Below, piece by piece: positions 12,171 through 20,768 of a stretch of DNA of 55,461 nt. The stretch comes from a virus. The stretch lies in the IMG/VR virus record IMGVR_UViG_3300024265_000005, positions 1-55,461 of that record. One strand, written 5' to 3'. A program made the position numbers and the translations under genes. Position 1 is the first letter of the stretch. The number at the start of each line of letters is the position of its first letter. The notes beneath the pieces were generated by a model. The model saw nothing but the letters and a program-made list of their open reading frames with translations, was not told the origin of the DNA and ran no database searches.

Positions 12171-13535
12171 ATGCATCAAAGAAAATTATATGATTACGAA
12201 CAAAGGGCATTGACTTGGGCATTTCCACGTAAATTAATTGTTCTTTTTATGGAGATGCGACTGGGAAAAACTTTAATAGCTATTCGTTGGGCTTCGCAGT
12301 TGTTCGGCAGGATTCTTGTAGTTGCTCCTTTGGCCGTCTGTCCTGTTTGGCAACAAGAGCTTTTTCTTGAACAACACTCTTCAGCTTTGCTTACAGGCGA
12401 TTGGAAAACTAAAAATCAAATTCTTGAAGACGATGATGTGAACTGGTTCATTACAAATTACGAAAGCCTTCATCAAAGCAGAAAGCCTTCAGCTATTTTT
12501 GACTATCGTTGGGATTGTGTTATTCTTGATGAATCAACATTTATTCGAAATCCAAAAGCACTTAGAACTAAAATGTGCCTCAAGTATTTTGATGAAGTTC
12601 AATATCGATGTATTTTAACTGGTCTTCCTAATCCAGAAAGCGCGATGGATTATTTCGAACAAATGGCTTTTGTTTATGGCGATTTTTTAGGATGCCGAAA
12701 TTTTTGGGAATTTCGTCACAAATATTTCAGACAACAAGGAACACAATGGAACTGGCAACCTCGTAAAAAAACGATTTCGAAAATTAAAAAAAGCATTTCC
12801 GTGAATACTTTTTCTTTGACACGAAAGCAAGCAGGCGTTGGTTCGAAAAAGATCTATCAAAAAAGATACGTGACATTACCTTCGCATATACGAAAAGAAT
12901 ATGATAATATTGAAAAAGATTTTGCTTTAGGCAACAGAGAAACAAAATGGACTATTGTCACAAGAGTTTGGCTTGCAAGATTAGCTGGAGGACAACCTGA
13001 AGAAGCAGAATATTGTTCGCCTCACAAAGCAAAAGAAATCAGTGGATTGTTACAAAATGAATTAGCGGATCAACAATGTGTGATCTGGTTTAGATTTACA
13101 TCTGAAATATTGTTCGTTCATCATTGGCTGAATACGAAGCATATTTCAAACGATTTTATTAATGGTGACGTTAGCCCTGCTGAACGTGAAAGAACAATAA
13201 AAAGATTTCGAAAAGGTAAATTTCGATGCTTGCTTGTTCAATTAAAATGCGGCAAGTTTGGACTTGATTATTCTTGTGCCTCAACAGCAATTTATTACAG
13301 CAACAGTTTCGAGCATGAAGAACGAAGACAATCTGAAGACCGAATAATTCATCCCGGTAAAGTAGAACCTGTGTTGATAATTGATGTACTCACAGAAAAT
13401 ACAATTGATGAAGATATTTATTCGGCTCTTAGAACTAAAAATATGAATGCGAAATTATTTGCGCATAAAATTATTGAAAATTTTGAAAAAAGAATAAGGA
13501 GAAAACTAAAATGGCAAAGGCAGAAAATACAGTAA
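12171..13535 (+). CDS. SNF2-type DNA helicase/ATPase
   Basis: This 454-aa SF2 enzyme shows motif I EMRLGKT (a GxGKT variant usual in phage SNF2 proteins), motif Ia VVAPLAVCPVW, motif II LDES, motif III LTGLPNP, and C-terminal motifs V and VI, the latter RRQSEDRIIHPG (the Q..DR..R.G arginine-finger region). Phage members act in replication or recombination. AAAAAAGGAATAAAG precedes the ATG. It opens the DNA-metabolism block. Confidence 0.9.
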   Translation: MHQRKLYDYEQRALTWAFPRKLIVLFMEMRLGKTLIAIRWASQLFGRILVVAPLAVCPVWQQELFLEQHSSALLTGDWKTKNQILEDDDVNWFITNYESLHQSRKPSAIFDYRWDCVILDESTFIRNPKALRTKMCLKYFDEVQYRCILTGLPNPESAMDYFEQMAFVYGDFLGCRNFWEFRHKYFRQQGTQWNWQPRKKTISKIKKSISVNTFSLTRKQAGVGSKKIYQKRYVTLPSHIRKEYDNIEKDFALGNRETKWTIVTRVWLARLAGGQPEEAEYCSPHKAKEISGLLQNELADQQCVIWFRFTSEILFVHHWLNTKHISNDFINGDVSPAERERTIKRFRKGKFRCLLVQLKCGKFGLDYSCASTAIYYSNSFEHEERRQSEDRIIHPGKVEPVLIIDVLTENTIDEDIYSALRTKNMNAKLFAHKIIENFEKRIRRKLKWQRQKIQ

Positions 13536-13699
13536 CAACGACATTGACGTTGAAAAAGGAATGCACAAAAGTTGCACGATATGATAATCCAGATGAGGAC
13601 AGTGAAGTCGGTAAAGGATTTTATTTGCACAATAAATCTTATGAACAGTTAGGCAAGCCGAAACAAATCGAAATAACAATAAAAGCGCATACAAGTTGA
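13511..13699 (+). CDS. Small hypothetical protein
   Basis: 62 aa, overlapping the helicase end by 25 bases, with AAGGAG upstream of the ATG. Its Thr/Lys-rich beta pattern (TTTLTLKKE ... IEITIKAHTS) suggests a small beta-sandwich. Function unknown; its position between helicase and resolvase suggests a DNA-related role. Confidence 0.6.
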   Translation: MAKAENTVTTTLTLKKECTKVARYDNPDEDSEVGKGFYLHNKSYEQLGKPKQIEITIKAHTS

Positions 13700-13706
13700 G
13701 AATATT

Positions 13707-14192
13707 ATGCTAACAAAGTCACTGCTCGCGATTGATCCAGGAATTGTTTTAGGATATGCGTATTGGCCGAAAAATCGAAAGTATCCTACGAGATGCGGAA
13801 TCGTTAAACCGCATAAACGTTCCAAAGATTTCTTTCGAGACACCCATAGTACGATACATCAGTTGGGTGACATTATTTCAAAATTGAAACCTGATGCTAT
13901 TGCATGCGAATGGCCTGCTCATTTTAGTTCGGCTGGTGGAGAAGTTGCTGCCGGTAGTGGAAGCATAGTTAAATTGGCTTTTAATGTTGGACAAATTGCT
14001 TTGGCAGCTGATGCTTATAAATGTGAATTCCTTCCTGTTGGAGTGAATGCATGGAAGGGAAATTTACCGAAAAAAATTGTCAAAAAACGCATCCAAAAAA
14101 TCTTGCTGAAATCAAGACTTGAATATTTGAAACCTGAAAGCCATGCTTATGACGCGATTGGCATAGGTCTCTATGTACGAGGAATTTTCTAA
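13707..14192 (+). CDS. RuvC-like Holliday-junction resolvase
   Basis: 161 aa. The RNase H-like acidic residues are visible: Asp in LAIDPGIVLGYA (strand 1), Glu in ACEWPAHF (mid-protein) and Asp in HAYDAIGIG near the C-terminus. In RuvC these bind two Mg2+ ions and nick crossed strands. Expected to resolve recombination or replication branches before packaging, together with endonuclease VII at 26115. Confidence 0.85.
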   Translation: MLTKSLLAIDPGIVLGYAYWPKNRKYPTRCGIVKPHKRSKDFFRDTHSTIHQLGDIISKLKPDAIACEWPAHFSSAGGEVAAGSGSIVKLAFNVGQIALAADAYKCEFLPVGVNAWKGNLPKKIVKKRIQKILLKSRLEYLKPESHAYDAIGIGLYVRGIF

Positions 14193-14359
14193 TGAAAAAA
14201 TTAATACACAAATTGTTATGCAAATTAAATATTCACTGGACTGTCATTCAAGGTGGTGGAGCTCATTTTGGAGATGATCTTTGGACTTGTACTAGTTGCG
14301 CACGAAAAAAATACCCTGAAGTTTTTGGCGGTATCGTCATTAGAAAAATCAAAAAATAA
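14192..14359 (+). CDS. Small Cys-pair protein
   Basis: A 55-aa frame whose ATG overlaps the resolvase stop (TAATG). Basic at both ends, with CTSC in the middle and one earlier Cys. Tight coupling and spacing to the next ribosome site (GGAGG) support a real gene. No family. Confidence 0.55.
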   Translation: MKKLIHKLLCKLNIHWTVIQGGGAHFGDDLWTCTSCARKKYPEVFGGIVIRKIKK

Positions 14360-14371
14360 GGAGGTGGACTG

Positions 14372-14563
14372 ATGAGAATAGAAATACTTGCTAAAATAAT
14401 ATTGACAGTACCTAAACCTGCAGCAGAAGAGACTCCTGAAGATTTTGCGCTTGCTGCTGAACGGCACTTGAACAGTCTTCCACTTTGCATAATGGAAAAG
14501 TCCGCGACACAGGTAGGCGTCAGAGTACATATAGGCGGAAAGGCACCGAAGATTCTGCGATGA
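14372..14563 (+). CDS. Small hypothetical protein
   Basis: 63 aa with GGAGGTGG 6 bases before the ATG. An Ala/Glu-rich helix is followed by a beta pair. Its stop overlaps the nuclease start (ATGA), so the two are translationally coupled. Confidence 0.55.
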   Translation: MRIEILAKIILTVPKPAAEETPEDFALAAERHLNSLPLCIMEKSATQVGVRVHIGGKAPKILR

Positions 14564-15624
14564 AAATAAAAAAGAAAAAAACTAAGCAGAAAGGCTGGGA
14601 TTTCAACAGAGATGGGGTCAGTCAAGGTTTCATCCATTCTTACATCAATTGTCGCGAACAAACTCGTCTCAGATACAAAGAACTTTGGACATCAAAAAAT
14701 GACCCAATCTTTCGAGAATTCGGTTCGTGCTTTCATTGGTTGATTCCATGGTCTTTGCAGAAACAATTTAAAAAACCTTCAGGAACAGCATCAATTAAAC
14801 GTGCTGTTGATTCATATTATTGTCTCTGGAAAAAGCAGAATCCTAAACTGACAGTTAAAAAAACCGAACAAATGGATTATGTTCTTGGTCTCGCAGAAAA
14901 AGTTCTGCCTGCGTATTTAAAACGATGGCGAGGAGATTATGCCGACCAGAAATATACAATGGGGTGCGATGTTGTTCGTGTGAAGAAATGGATGTCCTTT
15001 GAAGAAACCTGGAAAGAACCATATGAATTCAAAGTTCAACAACTCGATGCTCTTGGTAAAGTGATAACGAAAATTATTCAGCTTTTTCTACGAGGCAAGT
15101 TCGATGGAGTCTTCATAGATAAGAAGAGCGGCTTATGGCTTTTTGAAACTAAATGCTTATCAGTAATTAAAGAAGATGAAATCATGGAACTTCTGCCTCT
15201 TGATATTCAATGCATGCTTTATCTTCTTGCCATAAAACTGAAGTACAATAAAAAACCGAAAGGAGTTTTATATAACATTGTTCGTCGTCCAGGATTACGA
15301 CAAGGTAAAACTGAAACGCTCAAACAGCTTCTTGGTCGTGTCGAAAAAGATGTCAATGATCCGAAAAGACAAGATCATTATTTCAAAAGAATCGAAATGG
15401 TAATTGACTGGTCAGAAGTCGAAGAATGGCAAAGAACTTTTCTGGATCCTGTTCTCAAAGAAATTCGAGCATGGTCACAAGGAGAGATTAAAACTTGGAT
15501 GAATCCAGATGCTCTGACTTCGAAATACGGTCGATGTGAATTGTATCATTTGATCGTACATGCTGCCAAGCAGAATTTCTTCCAGAGAAAATGTGTATAT
15601 AACGAACTCGCAGATAATATTTAA
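14560..15624 (+). CDS. PD-(D/E)XK superfamily exonuclease (RecB/Cas4-like)
   Basis: About 354 aa from the ATG that overlaps the previous stop; an upstream in-frame start at 14485 is less likely. It starts with a Lys-rich segment, then CREQTRLRY and FGSCFH as in the RecB-nuclease fold, GKFDGV (motif II Asp), LFETKC (the E-x-K motif) and QCMLYLLA (motif IV helix). Phage proteins of this sort pair with Sak-type annealing proteins for recombination, and one follows at 15762. Confidence 0.8.
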   Translation: MKIKKKKTKQKGWDFNRDGVSQGFIHSYINCREQTRLRYKELWTSKNDPIFREFGSCFHWLIPWSLQKQFKKPSGTASIKRAVDSYYCLWKKQNPKLTVKKTEQMDYVLGLAEKVLPAYLKRWRGDYADQKYTMGCDVVRVKKWMSFEETWKEPYEFKVQQLDALGKVITKIIQLFLRGKFDGVFIDKKSGLWLFETKCLSVIKEDEIMELLPLDIQCMLYLLAIKLKYNKKPKGVLYNIVRRPGLRQGKTETLKQLLGRVEKDVNDPKRQDHYFKRIEMVIDWSEVEEWQRTFLDPVLKEIRAWSQGEIKTWMNPDALTSKYGRCELYHLIVHAAKQNFFQRKCVYNELADNI

Positions 15625-15645
15625 TACCAGCAGGGACAGCGACGT

Positions 15646-15774
15646 ATGAAAAATGCAGTAACAAGTCTGGAAGCCGAAGTAACTGAACTTGATTCAGTCA
15701 ACCTTGTTGAAACTGTTGCTTCCTACCTGTCTCGCTGGCACCTTTTGAAAGGAGAATTAAATTGGCAAAACTAA
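15646..15774 (+). CDS. Small helical hypothetical protein
   Basis: A 42-codon frame beginning MKNAVTSLEAEV and overlapping the next gene by 13 bases. Heptad-like Leu/Val spacing suggests one coiled helix. Its ribosome site is weak (GGGACAGCGACGT). Confidence 0.35.
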   Translation: MKNAVTSLEAEVTELDSVNLVETVASYLSRWHLLKGELNWQN

Positions 15775-16643
15775 AACTAAGTAGTACGAGAGTAAGCGCA
15801 AAAGGAAAAAAGCGCACGAAGAGAACTCAGATAAAGGTTTCGATTCCTAAAAGACCATCTAAGATAAGCAATGATCTTCGAAACTACAGTGTGCTTCTTC
15901 ATGGCGAAAAGAAAATAGGCAAAACAACATTGTGGGCACAAGAAGAAGACGCATTCTTTTTGACGTTCGATCCTTTGCAAATTGGTCAATCACTTTATCA
16001 AAGACATGTTCCTTCATGGCCACACTTTCTGGCATATATAAATCTGCTTGAAAAAGATTCTCGGAACGTGAAGACTGTTGTTATTGATGGTGCTGACATT
16101 GCTTATCATCTTTGTTTCAATTGGTCTTGCGAAAAAATGGCAATCGTTCATCCTCACGATGAAAACGATTATGGAAAAAGTTGGAATTTCATTCGTCATG
16201 AATTTGAAAGTGCGGTGTTACGTCTGCTTGCTTTAAATGAAAAAGGAATCGCACCGCGATTTAACTGCCACTCGAAATGGGCAGAAATTAAAACACGTGG
16301 AGGAGGCAAGACCGATAAACTTGTGACTTATTTAACTACGCAAGCAGAAGAAGTTCTGAATGGACGAATTGATCTTTGGGCAGCATACACTTATGTGGAC
16401 AGAAAGCGTGTTTTGATTATCGAAGGCAATGAAGAAATTGGAGCAGGTCATCGAATTGATACAGCTTTCCGTACACCAGATGGTGAATCGATTGCAGAAA
16501 TCGATATGGGCAGATCGCCTAAACAAGCATATCAGAATTTATTGGAGGCATTCGCGAATGAACAAACATATACCGCCATAGACGAACTGACACCGAAGAA
16601 GAAAAAGAAAAAGAAGAGAGTCAAAATCAAAATCAAGAGATAA
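15762..16643 (+). CDS. Sak4-like RecA-fold ATPase (AAA_24)
   Basis: 293 aa starting at TTG, chosen because AAAGGAG lies 7 bases upstream and the product starts MAKLKLSS. Walker A is GEKKIGKTT (residues ~50-58) and Walker B is VVIDGAD (~105-111). A compact RecA-like core ends in a Lys-rich tail (KKKKKKRVKIKIK). Sak4-type proteins promote single-strand annealing with a phage SSB. The next gene encodes such a partner and the preceding one an exonuclease, giving a full recombination set. Confidence 0.82.
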   Translation: MAKLKLSSTRVSAKGKKRTKRTQIKVSIPKRPSKISNDLRNYSVLLHGEKKIGKTTLWAQEEDAFFLTFDPLQIGQSLYQRHVPSWPHFLAYINLLEKDSRNVKTVVIDGADIAYHLCFNWSCEKMAIVHPHDENDYGKSWNFIRHEFESAVLRLLALNEKGIAPRFNCHSKWAEIKTRGGGKTDKLVTYLTTQAEEVLNGRIDLWAAYTYVDRKRVLIIEGNEEIGAGHRIDTAFRTPDGESIAEIDMGRSPKQAYQNLLEAFANEQTYTAIDELTPKKKKKKKRVKIKIKR

Positions 16644-16673
16644 GTTGTTGTTTTCCAGAAAAGGAACAAACTG

Positions 16674-17810
16674 ATGGCAAAAAAGAAAAGAAGTTTCAGC
16701 AATCGTAAAGCAGGCATCGGTAAAATGTTCAGCGATGCTAAAAAGCAATTCGAAGAAGAAGGTGATCCTTTTGGTATGAGTGTACCGAATGGTCCGTATA
16801 TCGCTACATTGACTGCGGCAGAAAGGAAAGAGTCAGGCAATGATCGATATATCAGCTGGCAAGCAATTGTCGAAGAAGGCGAACAAGAAGGGCAGGACAT
16901 CAACTGGAGATCAAATCTTACGACTGATGAAAATCTCAAATGGTTGCTTATCAATTTCAGTCGTTTCGGCGTTGATGTCAGTGATTTGGAAATTCAAGAC
17001 GATGGAGATCTCGATCAGATCTTAACTGAATTGGTCGACGCTGCGCCGAAAGTTCGTCTCACTTGCAATAGCGATTCAGGCTATCAGAACGTTTTCATCA
17101 ACAAGTTTATCAGTGCCGAAGGACCAGCTGAAGACGAACCTGACGAGCTCGAAAAAGGTGACAAGGTCGAAGGCGACATCGACGGAACATCGTATCCGGG
17201 TACAGTCAAGAAGATCAAAGACGACCAGATCACTATCGACTTCGATGATGACACCACAGAGACGCTCGATGTTTCAGACGTGACGAAGCTCGAAGAGTCA
17301 GCTTGGTTGGACAAACAAGCTGGTTACAAAAAAGGCAAGACGCTTTATGTCGGTACCATCACAGAAGTCGACGAAGATGCTGGCACTTTCGTGATGAAAA
17401 CGGAAGAAGACAAGACAGTGAAAGGTGACATCGACGATCTTGAAGAACCTGAAGCAACTGAAGACGAACCTGACGAGCTCGAAAAAGGTGACAAGGTCGA
17501 AGGCGACATCGACGGAACATCGTATCCGGGTACAGTCAAGAAGATCAAAGACGACCAGATCACTATCGACTTCGATGATGACACCACAGAGACGCTCGAT
17601 GTTTCAGACGTGACGAAGCTCGAAGCAACTGAAGAAGAGGAAGAAACAGTGGATCTCGAAATCGGAGCAAAAGTCGAAGTCACTTACAAAGGAAAGGAAT
17701 ACACAGGCAAAGTCAAAGCAACCAATGAAGATGACGAAGAAGTAACAGTCTATGTGACAAAACTCAAAAAGAAAGTCACTGTGCCTGTTGATGATATCGC
17801 CATCCTCTAA
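16674..17810 (+). CDS. DUF669-like ssDNA-binding protein with duplicated Tudor/KOW-like tail
   Basis: 378 aa. The first ~150 residues match the DUF669 pattern found beside Sak4 proteins (PNGPYIATLTAAE.., ISWQAIVEEGEQ.G). The rest is acidic and carries small beta-barrel units of the KGDKVEG..G..YPGTVK type, like SH3/Tudor/KOW folds. Two of these are encoded by a perfect 168-bp duplication, with a third, diverged unit between them and a fourth at the end. The acidic tail resembles SSB tails that recruit partners. RBS AAAGGAAC. Confidence 0.75.
   Translation: MAKKKRSFSNRKAGIGKMFSDAKKQFEEEGDPFGMSVPNGPYIATLTAAERKESGNDRYISWQAIVEEGEQEGQDINWRSNLTTDENLKWLLINFSRFGVDVSDLEIQDDGDLDQILTELVDAAPKVRLTCNSDSGYQNVFINKFISAEGPAEDEPDELEKGDKVEGDIDGTSYPGTVKKIKDDQITIDFDDDTTETLDVSDVTKLEESAWLDKQAGYKKGKTLYVGTITEVDEDAGTFVMKTEEDKTVKGDIDDLEEPEATEDEPDELEKGDKVEGDIDGTSYPGTVKKIKDDQITIDFDDDTTETLDVSDVTKLEATEEEEETVDLEIGAKVEVTYKGKEYTGKVKATNEDDEEVTVYVTKLKKKVTVPVDDIAIL
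17128..17295 (+). repeat. 168-bp perfect in-frame duplication, copy 1
   Basis: Identical to 17458-17625, offset 330 bp (110 codons). It encodes one whole KGDKVEG-type beta unit of 56 residues. Absence of even silent differences means the copy is recent or kept identical by conversion. Confidence 0.95.
17458..17625 (+). repeat. 168-bp perfect in-frame duplication, copy 2
   Basis: Second copy, same frame as copy 1. The 162-bp stretch between them encodes a related but diverged unit, so the duplication inserted around it rather than in simple tandem. Confidence 0.95.
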
Positions 17811-17849
17811 ACTGAAACTGAAACTGAAACTTTTAACACTATACGGTTA

Positions 17850-17899
17850 AGTTAGGCTTGCGTTATTTCATGATTTTTTTCGCAAGCCTAACTATTTTT
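17850..17899 (+). terminator. Intrinsic terminator before the nucleotide cluster
   Basis: A 13-bp perfect stem (17850-17862/17881-17893) with an 18-nt loop, followed by ATTTTTA. Just upstream, CTGAAA is repeated four times (17814-17833 region). The ribosome site of the next gene follows within 12 bases, so read-through would still permit translation. Confidence 0.85.
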
Positions 17900-17917
17900 A
17901 GAAAGGAGTATTGTACA

Positions 17918-18475
17918 GTGAGCTTACAAATATATATCGCAGGACCATTTTTCAATAAGCAGAGCAAAGAAATATTGCAGGCAATTTTGGATAAACTGGA
18001 ATTGCTTGGGCACACATGCTGGGCACCGATGCGTGATGGAATTACATGTCCGAAAAATGCAAACGCGGAAACGAGACAAAAAGTGTTCCAGTTAGATTGT
18101 GAACAATTGCATTGGGCAGAATGCGTTGTAGCTTTACTTGACTATCCGTTACCGCCTTATGAACAATTAATGCTGAAGACACAAACTCCAGAAGGAAAAA
18201 TCGATTTCATAGATGCGCACTTGCCTGATCCTGGAACTGTTTTTGAAATCGGATTTGTGAATGGGTTGAACGAGTCAAGGAAAGATCCTTACAGATACAT
18301 TATTGGATACAGCGAGATTTCTGGTTTCAATTTAATGGTATCTGAAGGTTGTGATTGTGTTGTTTCCAGTCTTGCTCAGCTTGAAAGAATAATGGAATTC
18401 GTTGAAAATAAAGACTATAAATCATTATCACTGCTCAAACTTCAGTGCAAACAAGGAGATTTAAACGAATTGTAG
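17918..18475 (+). CDS. Nucleoside 2-deoxyribosyltransferase
   Basis: 185 aa from a GTG with GAAAGGAG 9 bases upstream; the frame upstream to 17858 runs through the terminator and is not used. Motifs of the family: IYIAGPFF at the start, WAPMRDGI, an aspartate in VALLDYP, and GTVFEIGFVNG with the catalytic Glu. These enzymes swap bases between deoxynucleosides or hydrolyse deoxynucleotides. Alongside YfbR-like and ThyX-like genes it would tune or remodel the pyrimidine pool. Confidence 0.85.
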   Translation: MSLQIYIAGPFFNKQSKEILQAILDKLELLGHTCWAPMRDGITCPKNANAETRQKVFQLDCEQLHWAECVVALLDYPLPPYEQLMLKTQTPEGKIDFIDAHLPDPGTVFEIGFVNGLNESRKDPYRYIIGYSEISGFNLMVSEGCDCVVSSLAQLERIMEFVENKDYKSLSLLKLQCKQGDLNEL

Positions 18476-18490
18476 AAAGGAGTCTTAATT

Positions 18491-19111
18491 ATGTTGGACT
18501 TAAGGGAATTACTTGTAGGTTACTCAGTTAGGCTTCGATATGTGAATCGTTTTTCAACATGTCGAGTTTCGAATCCTGAAACTGTGGCAGAGCATTCGTT
18601 TTTTGTTGCTTATTATGCTCTTATGATTGCGAAATGGTGTGATATACAACAAACGGCTAGACTGTGTCCTTTAGATTACAAGAAACTTCTCACAAGAGGA
18701 TTGCTTCATGATATCGATGAAGCAACAACAGGAGATATACCTCGCACATTTAAGTATTCAAATGCTAAATTGAAACAATTATTGAACACTGTAGCAGAAC
18801 ATGGAGTTGAAAATCTCGCTGATCGATTATGGCCTTCCAGTCCTGTCAGTCTTGCTATAAGCGAGGAATGGAAAACTGCAAAAGATGACAGCCTCGAAGG
18901 TCGAATTCTTGAGTTTGCTGACTTTCTTTCTGTCCTTTCATTTTTATATGAAGAAATTCGTGCTTCAAATTTCATTATGCGAGAGCATATATCTGCGATG
19001 CGAGAATATTATGATAGATTCAAGCATCCAGGATATGATTTTCTTCGTCCATTGATCAAAGAAGCAGGAACAATTCTCTTCGAAGAAATACTTGCTGATG
19101 AAACTAAATGA
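18491..19111 (+). CDS. YfbR-like HD-domain 5'-nucleotidase
   Basis: 206 aa. The HD metal site is clear: RVSNPETVAEHS (first His), LLHDIDEATTGDIP (the HD pair) and a later ADFLS aspartate. YfbR removes phosphate from dNMPs. Next to the deoxyribosyltransferase it suggests salvage or removal of particular deoxynucleotides. AAAGGAG precedes the ATG. Confidence 0.85.
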   Translation: MLDLRELLVGYSVRLRYVNRFSTCRVSNPETVAEHSFFVAYYALMIAKWCDIQQTARLCPLDYKKLLTRGLLHDIDEATTGDIPRTFKYSNAKLKQLLNTVAEHGVENLADRLWPSSPVSLAISEEWKTAKDDSLEGRILEFADFLSVLSFLYEEIRASNFIMREHISAMREYYDRFKHPGYDFLRPLIKEAGTILFEEILADETK

Positions 19112-19388
19112 AGAAGAGCGAAAGATTTTCGAGCAACGTCAAAAAAGATATGGTAATTTTGTCGATGCACATGAAAATCTTGGATTGATTTGGACTGGTT
19201 TAATACAGAATTATTTTCAAATCAAATTACCTGAACCAATTCCTTCTCATCTTGTACTTTTAATGATGGCAGCAAGCAAACTCAACAGGGCAGTTGCTGA
19301 AAAAGATTTGATTGATTCTGACAATTATGATGATGCCAAAATATATGCTGAAATGGCTAAAAAAGCGAAGGAGACACATGAAAAATAA
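19098..19388 (+). CDS. DUF6378-like phage protein
   Basis: 96 aa, overlapping the YfbR end. Pattern QKRYGNF ... LIWTGLIQNYF ... LMMAASKLNRA ... DNYDDAKIYAEMA, typical of a widespread small phage family found beside nucleotide genes. All-helical, possibly MazG-like, but the catalytic set is not evident. Role unknown. Confidence 0.65.
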   Translation: MKLNEEERKIFEQRQKRYGNFVDAHENLGLIWTGLIQNYFQIKLPEPIPSHLVLLMMAASKLNRAVAEKDLIDSDNYDDAKIYAEMAKKAKETHEK

Positions 19389-20193
19389 AAATCTCAAACA
19401 TTGGCAAAGCAGATGTCCTGGAAAACAACAAGCAAGAACAAGTCTTTCTGCTGTTCTATTGGATTGGACAGAATTTCCTTTCCATATGATTCATCAACTT
19501 TATTTTTACAACAAGCACGGTACGAAAATGAAAAGATTTCATTCGGCAACCAGATCAGAATTCGAATTCGTTATGGAACTTCTAAAAGAAGATTGGTGCG
19601 GCTTGCTTGAAATGCCAACATTTGTCTGGGCTTTTGTTTTACCTCGAAGCTTGCATGCACAAATACGAACACACAGGCATTGGTCTTTCTTTTCTGAAAG
19701 CCATCAACTTTCTTTGCCTATCGAATTTGCTGATCAGGATGATTACTTTCACATTCCTGGAAAGAGCAGTATTGCAAAAGCAGTTGAACAAGTGGCCATG
19801 AAAGATTCACAAGACCATTACCAAGAATTGCTTGAGCTAGGAGTTTTGCCTTCACTGGCCAGAGGAGTCTTGCCGATGCATATCAATCTTGGCTTGACTG
19901 CTGGATGCAATTTACGTGCTATGTTCCAAACAATAGTTTTGAGGAATTGTAACATTTTGCAATCTACGTATTGGCAACCTTTATTGGAGCAAATGGAAAA
20001 AGAACTTTGCAAGAAAGTAGATGAGCGATTTTCAGAATTGTTTAAACTCAAACCTTGCAATATCAATAAGCGTTGTCTTTCTTCTATAGAGCAGAAGCTT
20101 CGAATAGCTGGACAAGATCCGCATAAACCTTGTAAATACTATTTAGCGAAATTCGCAGATGAAAAAGATTGGAAGATTATTGATGAAAATTAG
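19378..20193 (+). CDS. thyX: ThyX-like flavin-dependent thymidylate synthase, copy 1
   Basis: 271 aa from the ATG with GAAGGAG 6 bases upstream; the frame before it overlaps the previous gene. The ThyX signature region reads RTHRHWSFFSESHQLS, a variant of RHRxxSxNxxSxR. The C-terminal part has ARGVLPMHINL, NLRAMFQT and the following helix as in ThyX. It should convert dUMP to dTMP using FAD and methylene-tetrahydrofolate. The odd signature and a second ThyX-like gene at 22906 leave room for a different C1 transfer, such as hydroxymethylation. Confidence 0.75.
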   Translation: MKNKNLKHWQSRCPGKQQARTSLSAVLLDWTEFPFHMIHQLYFYNKHGTKMKRFHSATRSEFEFVMELLKEDWCGLLEMPTFVWAFVLPRSLHAQIRTHRHWSFFSESHQLSLPIEFADQDDYFHIPGKSSIAKAVEQVAMKDSQDHYQELLELGVLPSLARGVLPMHINLGLTAGCNLRAMFQTIVLRNCNILQSTYWQPLLEQMEKELCKKVDERFSELFKLKPCNINKRCLSSIEQKLRIAGQDPHKPCKYYLAKFADEKDWKIIDEN

Positions 20194-20205
20194 AGAGGAG
20201 TCGTA

Positions 20206-20316
20206 ATGTGGCATTTTCTAGCAGGATTAGTAATCGGCAGTTGGATAGGATTTGGAGTTTTTGCGGTATGTAGAAAGGGTCGTGACGATCGAAATCAGAA
20301 AAGAGTTGAAAGATGA
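20206..20316 (+). CDS. Small single-span membrane protein
   Basis: 36 aa, with GAGAGGAG upstream and a stop overlapping the NADAR start (ATGA). One hydrophobic segment (residues 4-21) is followed by a charged tail, so the C-terminus is probably cytoplasmic. Too short for family assignment. Confidence 0.55.
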   Translation: MWHFLAGLVIGSWIGFGVFAVCRKGRDDRNQKRVER

Positions 20317-20768
20317 AGATTAATGAATTTACGAATCGATATCGATTTTTGAGTAATTTTTTTACTTGCTCTATTGTCTATGATGGACAGAAATGGAAAA
20401 CTGCTGAACATCTATTTCAAGGATTGAAAACAGATAATTCAATAATGAAAGAAAAGATACGACGTGCAGCAACTCCGGGACAAGCTAAAAAATTAGGGAG
20501 GAGAGTTTGGGATCTTAAATCAAATTGGAAACAAAAAAGAAATCTGCATATGCTTGTCGTTCTTAGGTTGAAATTTAGACAGAATGCAAGATTGGCTATT
20601 AAATTATCTGCAACTGAAGATGCCATTTTAGAAGAAGGAAATCATTGGCACGATAATTACTGGGGCAATTGTTTTTGTCTGAAGTGCGAAAGCATTAAAG
20701 GTAGGAATCAACTTGGGAAACTGTTGATGCAAATTCGAAAGGAATTAAAGAATGAAGATTCGCGATGA
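20313..20768 (+). CDS. NADAR-family (YbiA-like) N-glycosidase
   Basis: 151 aa. The family pattern is clear: FLSNFF at the start, KWKTAEHLFQ, an AATPGQAKKLGR stretch, and HWHDNYWGNC near the end. NADAR enzymes cleave N-glycosidic bonds; some remove ADP-ribose from guanine in DNA and so counter DarT-type toxins. A phage copy may protect its DNA or act on NAD-derived metabolites. Which substrate applies cannot be read from sequence. Confidence 0.85.
   Translation: MKINEFTNRYRFLSNFFTCSIVYDGQKWKTAEHLFQGLKTDNSIMKEKIRRAATPGQAKKLGRRVWDLKSNWKQKRNLHMLVVLRLKFRQNARLAIKLSATEDAILEEGNHWHDNYWGNCFCLKCESIKGRNQLGKLLMQIRKELKNEDSR

Noticed and set aside
17135-17160. CUGACGAG..CGAAA as another hammerhead core (also near 17465).
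   Set aside because: It lies in coding repeats, stem II would have a 2-nt loop, and no arms I or III or UH cleavage site accompany it.
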